A program made the translations under genes and the position numbers. 64,000 bases of DNA from Gigantopelta aegis (lineage: Eukaryota; Mollusca; Gastropoda; Neomphalida; Peltospiridae): NCBI RefSeq assembly GCF_016097555.1, contig NC_054704.1:24925736-24989735 (forward strand), written 5' to 3'. Each line of letters begins with the position of its first letter. Position 1 is the stretch's first letter. Under the pieces are notes generated by a model. The model was not told where the DNA came from. It searched no databases and saw only the letters and a list, made by a program, of their open reading frames with translations. Below are positions 50,048 to 62,306 of the stretch, piece by piece.

Positions 50048-52760
50048 TTAGTTCTGAAACCACACTCCACCACAGTGGCAAAGGCCAGTGCACTGAAGTG
50101 CTACCTTGACACATTTGCACTGTCCTCTGCACCCCTTTTGCAACCACAGCGGAGGGGTCGCTTCTGGTAGTGTGCTCCAGTGAACTTCCCATCCACCTGT
50201 GTCCTTTCTCTTCCACCCCCAGTCACATGGGGGTGGGAGTTCAAGAGCTGCAACCATCATCTGTCCCCAGCGGTGACTAGCTTGGTAGGCAGCCCTCTTT
50301 GTGTGCTGACTCAGTGCTGGGGGGAGTCCATTAATTACTCTACATTTCTGGGCGAACAGCTGCTTGCGTGCCTGATTAACCGATTCCTGGCTGCTAATGC
50401 GGTCATAGAGCAATATCATCGCTCCAGAGGCTCCGTCCAGTTGTCTATGGCACGTGGGGTGGCATCCAAGGCACAGAAGGCTCCAGTGACGTCACCAAAG
50501 GTCGTCCATGTATCTCACGCCGTCTTCTTGCCACTGTCACCAAAAGATGACACCGTATCACATCCAGTAAAGGCATGGAACATTGGTAAGGCATGCATAG
50601 ATCCGGACCTAGTGCCCTCGCCATCTCATGAACTGCTAAATGCCTAAAACTCTTCCCAGCGCCAAAGGCAACCCACAGTTAGTGATGTTGAGGCGTTGGG
50701 CTGCTGTCACTGCCAGTACTAGCACATCCGTGTCAATTGTGCGTAATGACACCTTGGTATACTGTTCCTTCACAGCATCTTCTAGGTGCAGTAGGATGCG
50801 GGTATCAGCCTCCTCATGTGTGCATGGTGCAAGACCTGATATATCTCGGCGCTGAGTACAGAGGACTTCAGCTGATGGGTGCTGATTATTTGTTTTTCAG
50901 TGTCAAGGTCTGTCGCACTAGTAGCCAGAAAGGAGAACAGCTCAGCCTTGCTGTCGTCGATGCAGAAACTCTGGCCAGTTTCCAGGAATGGCACTGGATG
51001 GCTCTACGAACTCCATTCCCTCTCTTGCTGCGTGTTTCGGCCTTCAGATTATCATAGACATATCCATACCACACGACATCAACTCTGCTGACATGCTGCA
51101 GCTGAGACAGGATGTATGGTGCGAACACTTGCTGCCCGTAATCGGAAAATGTTTTAGCAGCACCAGGTCGTAGCATGTTCACGAGTTCAGCCCCATCAGA
51201 GATGATGTCCTGTACTATGGGGTTGGATGTATTCTCTTGTTAAGGAACCAGGTCCTCCATACAGCCCACCAAGTCTGACTTGGTACCAGTTCTCAGCTTG
51301 CCCATTTGCGATAATTCTGGTGGACACGCCGTCCAAATTTCCATCACTTGTCTGCGATGCAATGTACAGCCTAGAGAACAGGGAACATTCATTCTTCAGG
51401 GATGAGAGCTTTTGTTGGGACCTGGACTTCTTTCGGACTGGAGGCGGGCTGAATAGAGGGAGGTTGTTCCTCTTGATGGGATCGTTGATGGGTTTTGTGA
51501 TGTTGACCAGGTGCTCGCTGATATAGGTGTTATACTGGTTGTGTCCAAGTTTCTTAATCTGGTTCATAATGTCGATGACTGCTGCAACTGCCAGCTCTCT
51601 GATATCCAGTACGAGAAGATTTACACTGCTGTTTTTACAGAATTGATTGCCCATGTCTTCTATTGCACCGGTTAATGCTTTAACATCTCGTGCAAATGCC
51701 ATTTGTGCATGTTTAGTCTGCTGGTGGTGCCGGATGTCAGTGTCCTTTCTCTTCTCAGTAGAGGCCTTAAACTCAAATCACGCGTGCCATCTCTGGACCA
51801 GACACCATCCAGCATCGCAGAGTTGCAGCGTTCTCTGTCAGTCCCACAGCATGACCGTTACCTTTCAGAGAGGCATTGTTCTGCTTGTGAGCCTGGTCAA
51901 TGGCAATAACAGAGAAGCTGTGTGTCGTCTTCTTCACAGAAAAGTTTCCTTTTCAGAAACTGGTTGTGGACACCAGGATGAGTTCCTTTCAGCGTAATCA
52001 TGTCACGCAAGTAGACTGGTATCCATCTGGCATAGTGAGTGTGCCCCGTGGCGAAGAACCAAGGCACAATGTTGGCCAGGGCATCTATATATAGAGTAGG
52101 AAGTCGGCTTCTCTTACTGATTGCACGTAGACCGTCACATTTATCTCCAGCTCTAGGATGATGAACCAGAAGTGAAACTGGGGACATGACGCAGCTCTTT
52201 TATTGCACCAGTCTTCTAGGGACATCAGATCGTCTCCGTCATCCAGGTTATTGCTGTACTCAGTGTAGGCCTTCTGCAGGAGAAGATATAGGCTGCTGGC
52301 TGTGACTTGGTCAGCTCTTCGGGTGCGTGTCACATGGGAGGTTTTTAGAAGGGAATCTGGTGTCCCAGGAGTAGTAACTCCAGCTTGTACAAGTGCTCCT
52401 GTCCACCCGCTCCCCTCCAGGAGATCGCCAAATGTTTTGAGTGCCGCCATATCGATTTAAAGCCCACTAAACATCACAATACAGTGATATTCATCGTGAG
52501 TCTCTGGCCAGTTCCACTGGATTTCTTTTGCCACTTTGTACAGAGGTTAATCCACAGTGATGATGGGTACCTGACCAGGATTCAGAATATCCACTGCCTG
52601 CTTCATCACATCCTTGGAATGGCGAATCATGGCGACAGATTTGGCCTGGCCGTAGAAGAGAGGAAGTAGATGAGTGAACGCGACACTGCTCTCTGTTATC
52701 ATATCCTTGAAGGGTCTCAGTGGCCACTTGTATCACCAAAGGCACAATTCATTCACATAT
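50048..52760 (-). pseudogene. Decayed copy of a multicopy invertebrate gene family (HEEADTR/DTDV, Cys-rich tail)
   Basis: Minus-strand pieces in shifting frames collinear with a large family that I recall as uncharacterised proteins in cnidarian and mollusc genomes. In order: LLPLFYGQAKSVAMIRHSKD, AVDILNPGQVPIITVD (then a stop), KEIQWNWPETHDEYH, MAALKTFGDLLEGSGW, HVTRTRRADQVTAS, PWFFATGHTHYARWIPVYLR, MAFARDVKALTGAIEDMGNQ, DPIKRNNLPLFS, MLRPGAAKTFSDYGQQVFAP, CTHEEADTRILLHLEDAV, RTIDTDVLVLAVTAAQRL, FHAFTGCDTVSSFGDSG, RAAYQASHRWGQ and KGCRGQCKCVKVALQC. Several in-frame stops and frameshifts show it is dead. The locus has no visible introns, which fits a dispersed mobile or retrocopied family. 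Function is unknown. The acidic motifs could suggest a nuclease-like fold, but that is speculation. Confidence 0.75.
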
Positions 52761-52955
52761 CTGCCAGACTAGGACGAACACATGTAAAACGTCATGGGTA
52801 AATAATACATAGTATATTAAACGAAAGCGTTTATTTTTACAAACAAAAGTATTTATTTTTATAGTGTTAGTAGTGTCAATATGCTGATGCTCTGAATCGC
52901 ACAATTAAAATTGTTGTTTCTATTTTGTTTGTTTTCGTTGTTTGTTCTTTTGTTT

Positions 52956-53262
52956 TGGCGGGACGTGGATTAGTGGTAAAGCGCTCGACTGATGCGTGGT
53001 CGATCTAGGATCGATCCCCGTTGGTGGAACCATTGGGCTATTTCTCGTTCCAGTCAGTGCACTACAACTCGTATACCAAAGGCCGTGGTATGTGCTATCC
53101 TGTGGGATGCTGCATATAAAAGATCCCTTGCTACTAATGAAAAAATATAGTGGGTTTCTCCTCTAAGATATAATTATGTAAAAATTATCAAATGTTTGAC
53201 ACTCGATAGAGCAGGTGATTAATAAATCAATGTGCACTCGTTAAACAATACAAACTTTAACT
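52956..53262 (+). mobile_element. tRNA-derived SINE, family B
   Basis: Head GGCGGGACGTGGATTAGTGG with A-box and B-box matches, ending GTTAAACAATACAAAC. Confidence 0.84.
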
Positions 53263-53285
53263 TTTAAACTTATCTTCTTCTTTTT

Positions 53286-53473
53286 TTCCTTTTTTCTTTC
53301 TTCTTTTTTTTTTTTTTGGGGGGGGGGGGGAGAGAGGTATTGCTGTTTTTAGGTTTGTTTGGTTTTTGGGGGGTTTTGTTGGGGGTTTTTTTATGCGTTG
53401 TTTTGAGTGGGCGGTTTTTTAATTTTTACTTTAATTTTTTTTTTTTTATTTTTTTTTTTTTTATTATTATTAT

Positions 53474-53506
<33 letters not shown>

Positions 53507-53516
53507 GTGGGGAGGG
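53286..53516 (+). repeat. T-rich and G-rich low-complexity tract
   Basis: Alternating long T and G runs; the reading frames across it are artefacts. Confidence 0.9.
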
Positions 53517-53619
53517 GGGGATTATTTGTATCTTGGCAGCGTTGAGAAACACTGAATGTACAGTAACTGATATTTTCAATAAGAAAATGCATTTAACATG
53601 TTAAAATGGCAGCAAACTC

Positions 53620-54622
53620 GGGACCGTCTTTAATCACCGACATTGTTATCAGTCTATGTGGGATACAGTTACTACCATAAGCGTTCGAATCGGAGATGGG
53701 TATCAGCTACCCACTACACTCCTCCCAGTGCTGGAGCAAATTTTCGCATGTGGGCAAAAACGATGTAGACGTTCGCGCAAAATGAGCTGGCCTGAAACTT
53801 TTTCACCACGAATTTCCATCGTTTTACTCATTATTAGTTGATATCCATGTTAAAATATATAGTGATTGGTTAGGAACGCTATATAGTTGTTTGTTAGGGA
53901 TATAAATAAACATGTCTTGGACCCCACCGGGGAATCTCGGAGAATGTGCCCAAGACAGTCGTGCTTGAACCATTCAGTGGATGTAAGTACGAGTCAAATG
54001 ATTGATTAATTGATTGACATGAATAAACGTTGTTATATAGGTTTGGGCATTTGTGTTTAATTCGGCCAAAATGTAGCCTGTCACCCGACAGATATGGGAA
54101 AATCCTGCGTCAGGCGGCCACAATGGCTGCCAGCTCCGAACGGTCTCGTTAACAATAATAATATTTTTAAAATTATAATTAAAAAGAAATGAAAATAAAA
54201 AACGTGTATTTTGTCATTGGTCACGTGTTACGACACTACATATTAAAAACGTTCTCTTAAAATGTGGCATCCTGGAGTGTCCACTAACTTATTGATTATT
54301 ATGAAAAATGATACATTAATGAGTCAAACAAAACTAAACTGAGAGATCAGTTAGAAGACAAAGATTGCGAAGACACTATATCGATCCTGACGTAATTCTG
54401 CAGTTCTAACAGTCAAGAGCTTGTCCTCGGTTCACTGTCATTTTTCAGAAGTTTCTCACAAATAGCGCCTTTTAAAAAAAAACTAAAATTAACTATTAAA
54501 TACATTTTCCAGCCCTCGAAATTCAGACCATCTTGCGACAAAGGTTATGGGCGTAGGCTCGAAGGGGTGGGGGGCGAATTTGTCAAAATAATAACAAAGT
54601 AGTTATGGGGCGTAGGCTCGAA
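53620..54622. other. Intergenic DNA, no gene seen
   Basis: No convincing coding. 54545-54645 has a duplicated GGGGCGTAGGCTCGAAGGGG motif ending in a poly-G run. Confidence 0.5.
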
Positions 54623-54944
54623 GGGGGGGGGGGGGGGGGGGGGGTCGGGACGAACGCCCAGCTGAAGCAAATGGCCCGCTTTCAGAACTAAAACATACAG
54701 GTTTATACATATGGATTTTCTGGTGGTGCAAAACAAAACAAAAAAAGGGTCCACTTGGTTCATATTCGAACCTCCGCCCTCCCCCAGGTCCAGATCACGC
54801 TACGCCCCTGTAGTTTATACCCAATAATTACAGAAAGCCAAGGCCGTTTCAAATCAAATTTGCCACACCATTTGTGCGGCGACACTGCTGGTTGACGTCG
54901 CAAATTCCAAGGACTGAATTTTTCTTGTACACTGTATTATGTAA

Positions 54945-55336
54945 AAGTTTGTTTTATTTAACAACGCCACTAGAGCACATTGATTTTTTTATCTTATCAT
55001 CGGCTATTGGACGTCAAACATATGGTCATTCTGACACTATTTTTAGAGGAAACCCGCTGTCGCCACATATGCTACTCTTTTACGACAGGCAGCAAGGGAT
55101 CTTTTATTTGCGCTTCCCACAGGCAGGATAGCACAAACCATGGCCTTTGTTGAACCAGTTATGGATCACTGGTCGATGCAAGTGGTTTACATCTACCCAC
55201 TGAGCCTTGCGGAGCAATCACTCAGGGTTTGGAGTCGGTATCTGGATTAAAAATTCCATGCCTCGACTGGGATCCGAACCCAGTACCTACCAGCCTGTAG
55301 ACCGATGGCCTAACCACGTCGCCACCGAGACCGGTT
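54945..55336 (-). mobile_element. tRNA-derived SINE, family A, full length with 12-bp target duplication
   Basis: Same family as 3123-3503 in reverse. It is flanked by a perfect TGTATTATGTAA at 54933-44 and 55337-48. The head is GACCGGTCTCGGTGGCGACG in the reverse direction, and the tail carries TTAAATAAAACAAAC. Confidence 0.9.
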
Positions 55337-55777
55337 TGTATTATGTAAGTTTAGTCGTTAAGCATATGTTAGAAAGAAATGTGTTTCAATGGCAATACCT
55401 AAAGAAAAAAAGACAGGTCGTTTTGTCAATGCGGCACTTGGAAGGAAAAAGAAGCCAATGAACCACTGCCGCCAAGTGTAAATGGCTTCTCTTAAGACAG
55501 CATGTCTCCTTTTATTGACGCTTTCCTCACAGCTGTAATTATTAAAGACTTATATAGACTGGATGCGGCGCGTGCGTGCGTTCCGACTGTTGCGTCTGGG
55601 TTTTGCGTATTTACACAATATACGATTATTTCATTGCGACTGGCCGCATGCGTATAGCACACACATACATCGCACACATCCAGTCTAGACGCTTTCACTG
55701 AAACTAAAGTCCGAACTAAATTGTTAACAGCTACAATAAACTACTCTCTTACCTTTAACTACCGTTACATTTCTCTC

Positions 55778-56300
55778 AAATTTTGTCCACACACAAGTTG
55801 TGAAAAAAAACATTACAGTGACACCGATTCCACATATGAGACTGTAACGATGTCGCCAGTATCGACTTCGCTGAGATAGCATAGGGCAAAAATACATTAA
55901 TTTTTTTGCCGTCTGCCATTTTTTAAAATATTTTTTTTATAGAATACTCTTCAAGAGGGGTGAAAGCCTCCAAAGTATGTGACATAATTAATATAAAATC
56001 AATTATCTCTAGTGGTATCATTAATTTTTTTTTAATAATAACAATAAAATCAATATGACGTCATCACGTTTGCTTTTATATCATAACATGTTATGACGTT
56101 GTTAGATTAAGTCATATCCTTTCACCCCTCTTGGAGAATATTCCATAAAAAGTCAAAATGGCAGCCGGCACAAAATTACATGCTTTTTGCCCTATGCGAT
56201 CAAGGCGAAGTCGATATAGGTGTCATGGTTATCATCTGGTATGTGGAATCTGTGTCATTGTAATGTTTTTTTCAAGATTTCTGTCTGGACAAAATGTGGG
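55778..56300. repeat. Long palindrome running into the assembly gap
   Basis: The left arm (about 55778-55975) and right arm (about 56115-56300) are inverted: TTTTGTCCACACACAAG against CATTTTGTCCAGACAG in reverse, GCATAGGGCAAAAA in both, and AAGAGGGGTGAAAG in both. The N run begins where the right arm ends. Confidence 0.82.
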
Positions 56301-56500
56301 NNNNNNNNNNNNNNNNNNNNNNNNNNNNNNNNNNNNNNNNNNNNNNNNNNNNNNNNNNNNNNNNNNNNNNNNNNNNNNNNNNNNNNNNNNNNNNNNNNNN
56401 NNNNNNNNNNNNNNNNNNNNNNNNNNNNNNNNNNNNNNNNNNNNNNNNNNNNNNNNNNNNNNNNNNNNNNNNNNNNNNNNNNNNNNNNNNNNNNNNNNNN
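56301..56500. other. Assembly gap, 200 Ns
   Basis: Exactly 200 unknown bases. The true size is not known. Confidence 1.
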
Positions 56501-56747
56501 ATGAAGTACCCTTTAAACCTGTACCTTAGGCAAACTGCCCAGACAGGTGAACTATTTAATTGGATATAAACACGCGTTTAAAACAATTAACTTCACTAAG
56601 ACTTCTGTCTAATGAAGTGATCGCGTGTTTGATACTATTTCTAACAGTACCTTAGGAGATTACAGTATTCCTTGGAGATTACAGAAGAAAGAAAGTCTAG
56701 AATTTCCTTTAACGACCGTAAAAAACTAATTTAATGATTTAAAGGCA

Positions 56748-57344
56748 TACTGTCACGGATTTAAGGACCTTATTTCTCTGAAAATGGATAATAAATAAAA
56801 ATTACATTAACTGTTGCAAACCAAATCTAGCTATCGCATCACCTTAACTGAACCATGATGGAGTGAAATCCATGTCAACGCTCTCGGCAATTTTAGTTTT
56901 TTAATTATGGACCATTGCCATAATTCAATTATTTTTTTACAAAATATCATTAATAAATGGAGTACGATAGTTATGAAGATGGTTGAGTAAAGTACATTTA
57001 TTAACAAATCAATTTTTTTTTTTTTTCAGGTAATACTTTGTTAGACCATTAAATAAGTTAGTGGTCTCTGACAATATGCCTTTAATGTTATTTTTGGTTG
57101 TTTAAGTTTTATTTCATTTATTTTTATAAATGTTTTCTTTTTCCGTTTTAATTTATTTGTTTATTTGTTCGTTTCAGAAAAACAGAATTGGAAGTATTAA
57201 AAGAGATGTGTCAACATTGTTATTTTATTTTTGGTATAAATAACCCGATTTTCGCAAGACAAGGTACCAATTCGTATAACTACTGCATTTCAGTTATACG
57301 GAATGGTACCATGGTTTGCGAAGATGAAATAACCCGTGACAGTA
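56748..57344. mobile_element. Candidate TIR element
   Basis: TACTGTCACGGATTTAAGG at the left and AACCCGTGACAGTA at the right are inverted. It contains an inner hairpin around GGTACCAATTCGTATAAC. Low coding content. Confidence 0.5.
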
Positions 57345-57725
57345 CTATTTAATAAGTCGTCGTTGAACTAAGTAAAACTCGTATCTGAATTTTTTATGTT
57401 TTACAGGAGACGAAAAAACCTGTTTTGGTACAAGCTGATTCAATGTAACAAACGGTTCTTAAGATCTATAACTTTATGAATAAAGTCATTTTAAACTGAT
57501 GAATAGTATTTATCAATAACTGAATCTGAATGACAGAAATGTCATTTACGAGTATTTTACTGTGAAAATCTGAATTAAACTTTACTTACTAGTTTTTCAT
57601 ATTAATAATTTCTTCATTTAGTATGACCAGTAGACCTACATTGGTTTTCAAATTACCCTGATACTTAAATCTAGCCATGTAAGGTGTATCATATTATAAA
57701 CACTGCCAGTCTCAGTTGTGTCCTG

Positions 57726-57832
57726 GGCCCTGTTCCACAACACAATCTTAGTGCTAAGATCACCTCAGGTGAATAATTATATTATGTACTTGAGGTGATC
57801 TTAACGCTAAGATCGCTTCATGGAACGAGGCC
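57726..57832. mobile_element. MITE F, palindromic, CTG target duplication
   Basis: 107 bp with ends GGCCCTGTTCCACAACA and GGAACGAGGCC, and CTG on both sides (57723-25, 57833-35). Sub-terminal ATCTTAGTGCTAAGATCACC makes it a relative of MITE C at 42586. Confidence 0.82.
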
Positions 57833-57835
57833 CTG

Positions 57836-59911
57836 AATCAGTTAGCGTACTTGCCATGTGTACTTGTACTCATTTTTAATTGATAAGCCGCGCACATGGC
57901 CAGGTGTCCTTTGCTGGACCAGAAATTCCTCATTAAAATTAATAAAATAAAATGTCTTGTCCAATCAGTCAGGGACCAACAACATAAAGGTTGTTCAGTT
58001 TATCTGACTGATAATCTGCTGTTGGTAAAAAAAAAACCTGAAAGTGACCTGCAGGTACGTATGCAGGATATTGTGCAGGGGCGGGGGCCTAGATTGTGGT
58101 AAGCGATGTTTAGACAACACTTCTCCGGACAATATTTTATTTTTAAATCGCTTAAATCAGGAGCAGTTTAACAAAGGCTGCAACATGTAAGGGTCAAATT
58201 TTAAAACTGTATTTTCTAGAAATGTCGCTTTGTAATGTTCATTAGTATTGTCTGCTACATTCAAGAATGTGGCACAATAATGAATTTATTTTAAAAAACG
58301 ACCAAAGAAAATATTTTCACTAGCGATTGGTTACAGTAAATGTCTTTGTGAAACTGGCCCCGGGTCACCAATAGATTAGGTGTGTCTACGTTTTAATAAA
58401 CCTTGTATATTAGATCTTAAAAGTTACATGGTGGGTTTCCTATAGGGTGGCTGTCTGCCACTTGTTGGGTGTATAACAATATAATGTGCATACAAATTGT
58501 TCATTGTCCATTTAACTAACACGAATATTCATCAATGGTTTAGAAAAAGTGTCTTTTAATACATTTTCCACACATATTTTTAAAGTAATACATTTCGTTT
58601 TAGCTGAACATACTTATCTCACGGAATAAACTAAAATGTTTAAAATCTGGGACATGATTCATAGGTTCAACATCATTTACTTCATCCCAAGGTTACTGGG
58701 ATTTATGTCAAATGAAGCCCATAGGTTTAAAAACAGGAACATTCGCCGCATTTAAGACTATTGGCATGAATTCGAATACTATTTTAATAGAAATGTTCCC
58801 TGGGCTAACAAATGACATCTTAATTACTGTGTAACTGGAACAAATTTTATAACAAGATATTTTAAAAGAACTTTAAATAAAGATGCATCATCATGTTTGC
58901 TCTCTTTACATAAATAACAATAACAATGAAATAAAATAAAATAAACAAATAAACCTACATATTAATCGATACCATACATAATTTTTGCGTATGTAATAAC
59001 TCGATATTGTGAAACCTGTGCAGTGGCTTCCCAAAGAATCCGTTACCTAAAAACTGAAATTTTACATGAAGTAAACATCAGCTATCCATTAAAATAACCC
59101 AGTTATATCTATAGGCGTCGGGTGTACCTCCTCCCCTTTCCTCAACTATGAAACAGCTAGATGTCTAGAATATATATAAGTACTGCCCTTCATCATTTAA
59201 AATTAAAATTAATAACTGTTCCTCCTGTCCTACACAATGGTATTGAACATATGTTGTCTTGTAATTGAATGATATTGCATGTATGTTGTCTCCTGCTACC
59301 CTAACTTGGACTTTTCCCCTTTATTATATGTCCATGTATAGATACATTTTTTTCAGCTTCTTAATGTAAGTCCCAGACTTAATTTTAGATAAACCTTTAT
59401 TTTCTTCAAGATGGTATATATATATATATTATATATATATTTTATTATTTAAGCTTGGACCTTAAATACGGAAATACCTGGTGGGCCTACACTTCTTTTC
59501 TGGTATGATAGCTTTTCCTTGACCACCAGTTGAATACATAATATGTACATATATACAATAAAGACACTTTGGTCACTAAACATTTACCTTTACCCGATAG
59601 AAAAGGTTGAAATATGATGAGGGTAAAAATAATCAGTTGGTAGATACGAGGTTTTCATAACAGATAAACAGAGGTTTTCAAATACGTGTTTTACTTATTT
59701 GACATTTTCCATACTTCACATTGCCTGGACATGTACGAGGTTTTGACAACAAAAAGATAATAGATTTCTGCTTCTGAAAGAATAAAAAAGTGAAAACTGA
59801 CAAAACTGCACATACGAGCTTTTCTTAGTTCAGCGACGAAGTATTACCGTAAATCCCTGAATCGAGGTCTTAGAGCGTCGCGGAAAAAAAAATAGAGGCC
59901 TGCTTCGCTTG
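57836..59911. other. AT-rich intergenic DNA, no gene seen
   Basis: No recognisable exon or element end. A short TA-repeat occurs near 59418-59440. Confidence 0.5.
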
Positions 59912-59920
59912 GACGTCTGC

Positions 59921-60471
59921 CAATCTGATTAAAATTAGCTCTACTGGGTCTACCAGTAGATCTAACAGCATTGCGTGGACTCCCATGTCCAGGTGACATT
60001 TCATCTATAAATAACAATTTAAATACCGACCAATTACACTTCGCTTTTTATAGCGTTATTCGGGAGCATACAAATTCTGATAATACCGGGCGAGACTATT
60101 TATGCAATAGGCGAAATTGTTGGTCTATTTCAACATTGAAAAAACAGGGGAAAAGTACAGAAATAAATTCTGGATTGTATACGAGTATAAACAGATTTTA
60201 TGGCTATATCATCACGGGTTTTTTTTCGTCTTGAAACTAATTTTATATAAATTTTTATATTGGAATTAGTAACCGGCATACTTCGTACTTCACCCGAATC
60301 ATTTCGTATACCTTCGGCATAATTCCGAATGTTTTCAAATTCTTTTCAAATCACTGGCATGATTTTGCAAGTAAGGTTTTGATTGGTCGAATGAAAGGTC
60401 AACTGGACATGAGCTTCAAAGGGCTGCTGTTAGATCCACATGTAATAGTGGAGCTAATTTTAATTAGATTT
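59921..60471. mobile_element. MuDR-like non-autonomous element with 9-bp target duplication
   Basis: 551 bp, same terminal family as the element at 47220 (CAATCTGATTAAAATTAGCT), flanked by GACGTCTGC at 59912-20 and 60472-80. No transposase. Confidence 0.83.
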
Positions 60472-60675
60472 GACGTCTGCCTTACAAAAAGGCCTGTGAT
60501 TGCTAGTGTAGCTTTGTCAGGTTAACGGCCACATTATACTTGTTACTTCAAGTTCATGACGTCAAAGGGTTATAACATGGCGAGAAGAAGAGCCAAGAAT
60601 AAATGATTATTTTTGTTTCTCAGTGAGATGCAAAAAAGATTAGCCGAACAAAACAACAAAATAAAGGCTCTGTTT

Positions 60676-60816
60676 AAAAAAAAAAATAAAAAAAAAAAAA
60701 AAAAAAAAAAATAAAAAAAAGAAGAAGAAAAGAAGAAGAAGAAGAAGAAGAAGAAAAAGAAGAAGAAGAAGAAGAAGAAGAAGAAGAAGAAGAAGAAGAA
60801 GAAGAAAGAAGAAGAA
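60676..60816 (+). repeat. Poly-A and (GAA)n tract
   Basis: About 45 As with a few Ts, then roughly 90 bp of GAA repeats. Confidence 0.95.
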
Positions 60817-60997
60817 GGCTTTTGGAGATGAAATAAATATCAAAATTAGCTTTTAATAAAGAATGGCTTGCCACGGAAACAGAACGGAGCTGGATGATTA
60901 ATACCACATGCTTTATACTTGATGTTAGATAAAGTATATGTGATATCCAGTAATTATATTTTCTGTATGGAATTATCAAACCTTCATATCTGAGGCA

Positions 60998-61303
60998 GTC
61001 CTAAATGTGGTAAAGCCCTCGCTTGACACGCGGTCGGTTTGGAATCGATCCCCGTCGGAACGCCAATTGGGTTATTTCTTGTTCCAGCCAGTGCGCCGCG
61101 ACTGGTATACCAAAGGCCGTGGTATGTGCTATCCTACCTGTGGGATGGTTCTGTGGAATGCTGCATATAAAAGATCCCTTGGTACGAATGTAGCGAGTTT
61201 CTCCTCTAAGACAATGTCAAAATTACCAAATGTTTGATAGCCAATAGTCGATGTTTAATAAATCGATGTGCTCTAGCGGTGTCGTTAAACAAAACAAACT
61301 TTG
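60998..61303 (+). mobile_element. tRNA-derived SINE, family B, head truncated
   Basis: Begins in the A-box region (TGTGGTAAAGCCCTCGCTTG) and ends GTGTCGTTAAACAAAACAAA. Confidence 0.82.
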
Positions 61304-61649
61304 GGTTTTTTGTACGACGGTCAGACAAAAAACCAGGTATGTTGTAATAATGAAAACTTGCTGGAGTGTTTGTCATAGAAGACATCCAGGTGACTTCCTT
61401 GTTTTTTGTTAACACAGTGTTTATTCAATAAAATGGATTGGCTAACAAGCGGTAGGCCTATACAAATGCCTTTCCACCTGACTTCCTTGTTTTAATATAC
61501 CGGTAGCTACATGTAACATTTCATCGATAAAGCTATGTGGGTCTAATCATTGTGTATTTGTTTACTTTTGCTGAAAGAATATCCGGAAAGGAGCTCAAAC
61601 GATTAACGATAACTAAGCACATCATAGAAGCATAAGCTTACGAATGGGG

Positions 61650-61686
61650 ACTTTGTTTTGTTTAACGACACCACTGGAGCACATTT
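61650..61686 (-). mobile_element. SINE tail scrap
   Basis: TTTGTTTAACGACACCACTG only, immediately downstream of the open frame at 61705-62283. Confidence 0.65.
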
Positions 61687-61704
61687 GAGCCGCGGCCGAA
61701 AAAT

Positions 61705-62283
61705 TTAAAGTCCAACTAAGCCCCAAAAAGGAGGCTGCGTCGCGGGACTCATGGCGAGCTGTTCAGGTCTGAAATTGGGGAGTCCTTCAATCAGGTCGAC
61801 ACGGCACTTGTCTATGACTCTAAAGTAGACACCTTGTAACACCATCTTTAGAATACGGTGGATGATCGTATTGTCCATGGATGGCATCAAGAGTCCCTGC
61901 CTGTACAGCCCGTCCCGCTGTGCTGTCACGTAAAGTTTGTCCGAGTGATAGGCTCCTTGTATCTGGAACTTCCCTTGTCTGGATGGAAGATGGCGCCAGT
62001 GTTGTTCACTCCACGGACCTTTCATTTTCGAACTGTTAGTGAAGTCCCCCTGGAGCGCTCCTCGGTACTTCGCTGGCAGCTTGTCACAGACGAGATTCCA
62101 GTCGGGTAGGTCGGACGTCTTCGGTATGGTGGCCGTTGACACCTTCCTCCTCTTGGGGTCCCGCTGGACCGCCGCTGGAGCTGCAACAACCTTCGGAGGT
62201 GCTGGTGGACTTGCTGGCGAATCAGTCTTGACTACATGCCCGGTGTCCATCCGTGTCGGAACTTGAGCAGAAGGGGCCGCCAC
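61705..62283 (-). CDS. Unrecognised open frame, 192 aa
   Basis: An uninterrupted frame with a Pro/Ala-rich N-terminus (to about aa 50, including DPKRRK basic patch) followed by a compact domain: LPDWNLVCDKLPAKYRGALQ, GPWSEQHWRHLPSRQGKFQI, AYHSDKLYVTAQRDGLYRQG, and MPSMDNTIIHRILKMVLQGV. This looks like a real protein rather than chance: it is GC-rich relative to the flanks and has balanced amino-acid use with conserved-looking Trp/Gly/Arg. I do not recognise the family. Upstream, a Pro/Ser/Arg-rich frame continues to about 62620 but is shifted by the poly-C run at 62307-62329. The frame is then cut off by a GA microsatellite. It could be the end of a retroelement ORF or a truncated gene. Confidence 0.45.
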   Translation of the reverse strand: MAAPSAQVPTRMDTGHVVKTDSPASPPAPPKVVAAPAAVQRDPKRRKVSTATIPKTSDLPDWNLVCDKLPAKYRGALQGDFTNSSKMKGPWSEQHWRHLPSRQGKFQIQGAYHSDKLYVTAQRDGLYRQGLLMPSMDNTIIHRILKMVLQGVYFRVIDKCRVDLIEGLPNFRPEQLAMSPATQPPFWGLVGL

Positions 62284-62306
62284 TGTCAGTGGAGCTGACA
62301 GCTTTG

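Noticed and set aside
50180-52094. Several plus-strand frames of 60-155 codons
   Set aside because: Antisense shadows of the decayed minus-strand family. Only the minus strand gives collinear conserved motifs.
53316-53604. Phe/Gly-rich frames
   Set aside because: Low-complexity T and G runs.
56158-56569. Frames running through the N block
   Set aside because: The sequence is unknown there, and the left part is a palindrome arm.
60640-60979. Leu- or Ser-rich frames on the minus strand
   Set aside because: Translation of poly-A/GAA repeats.
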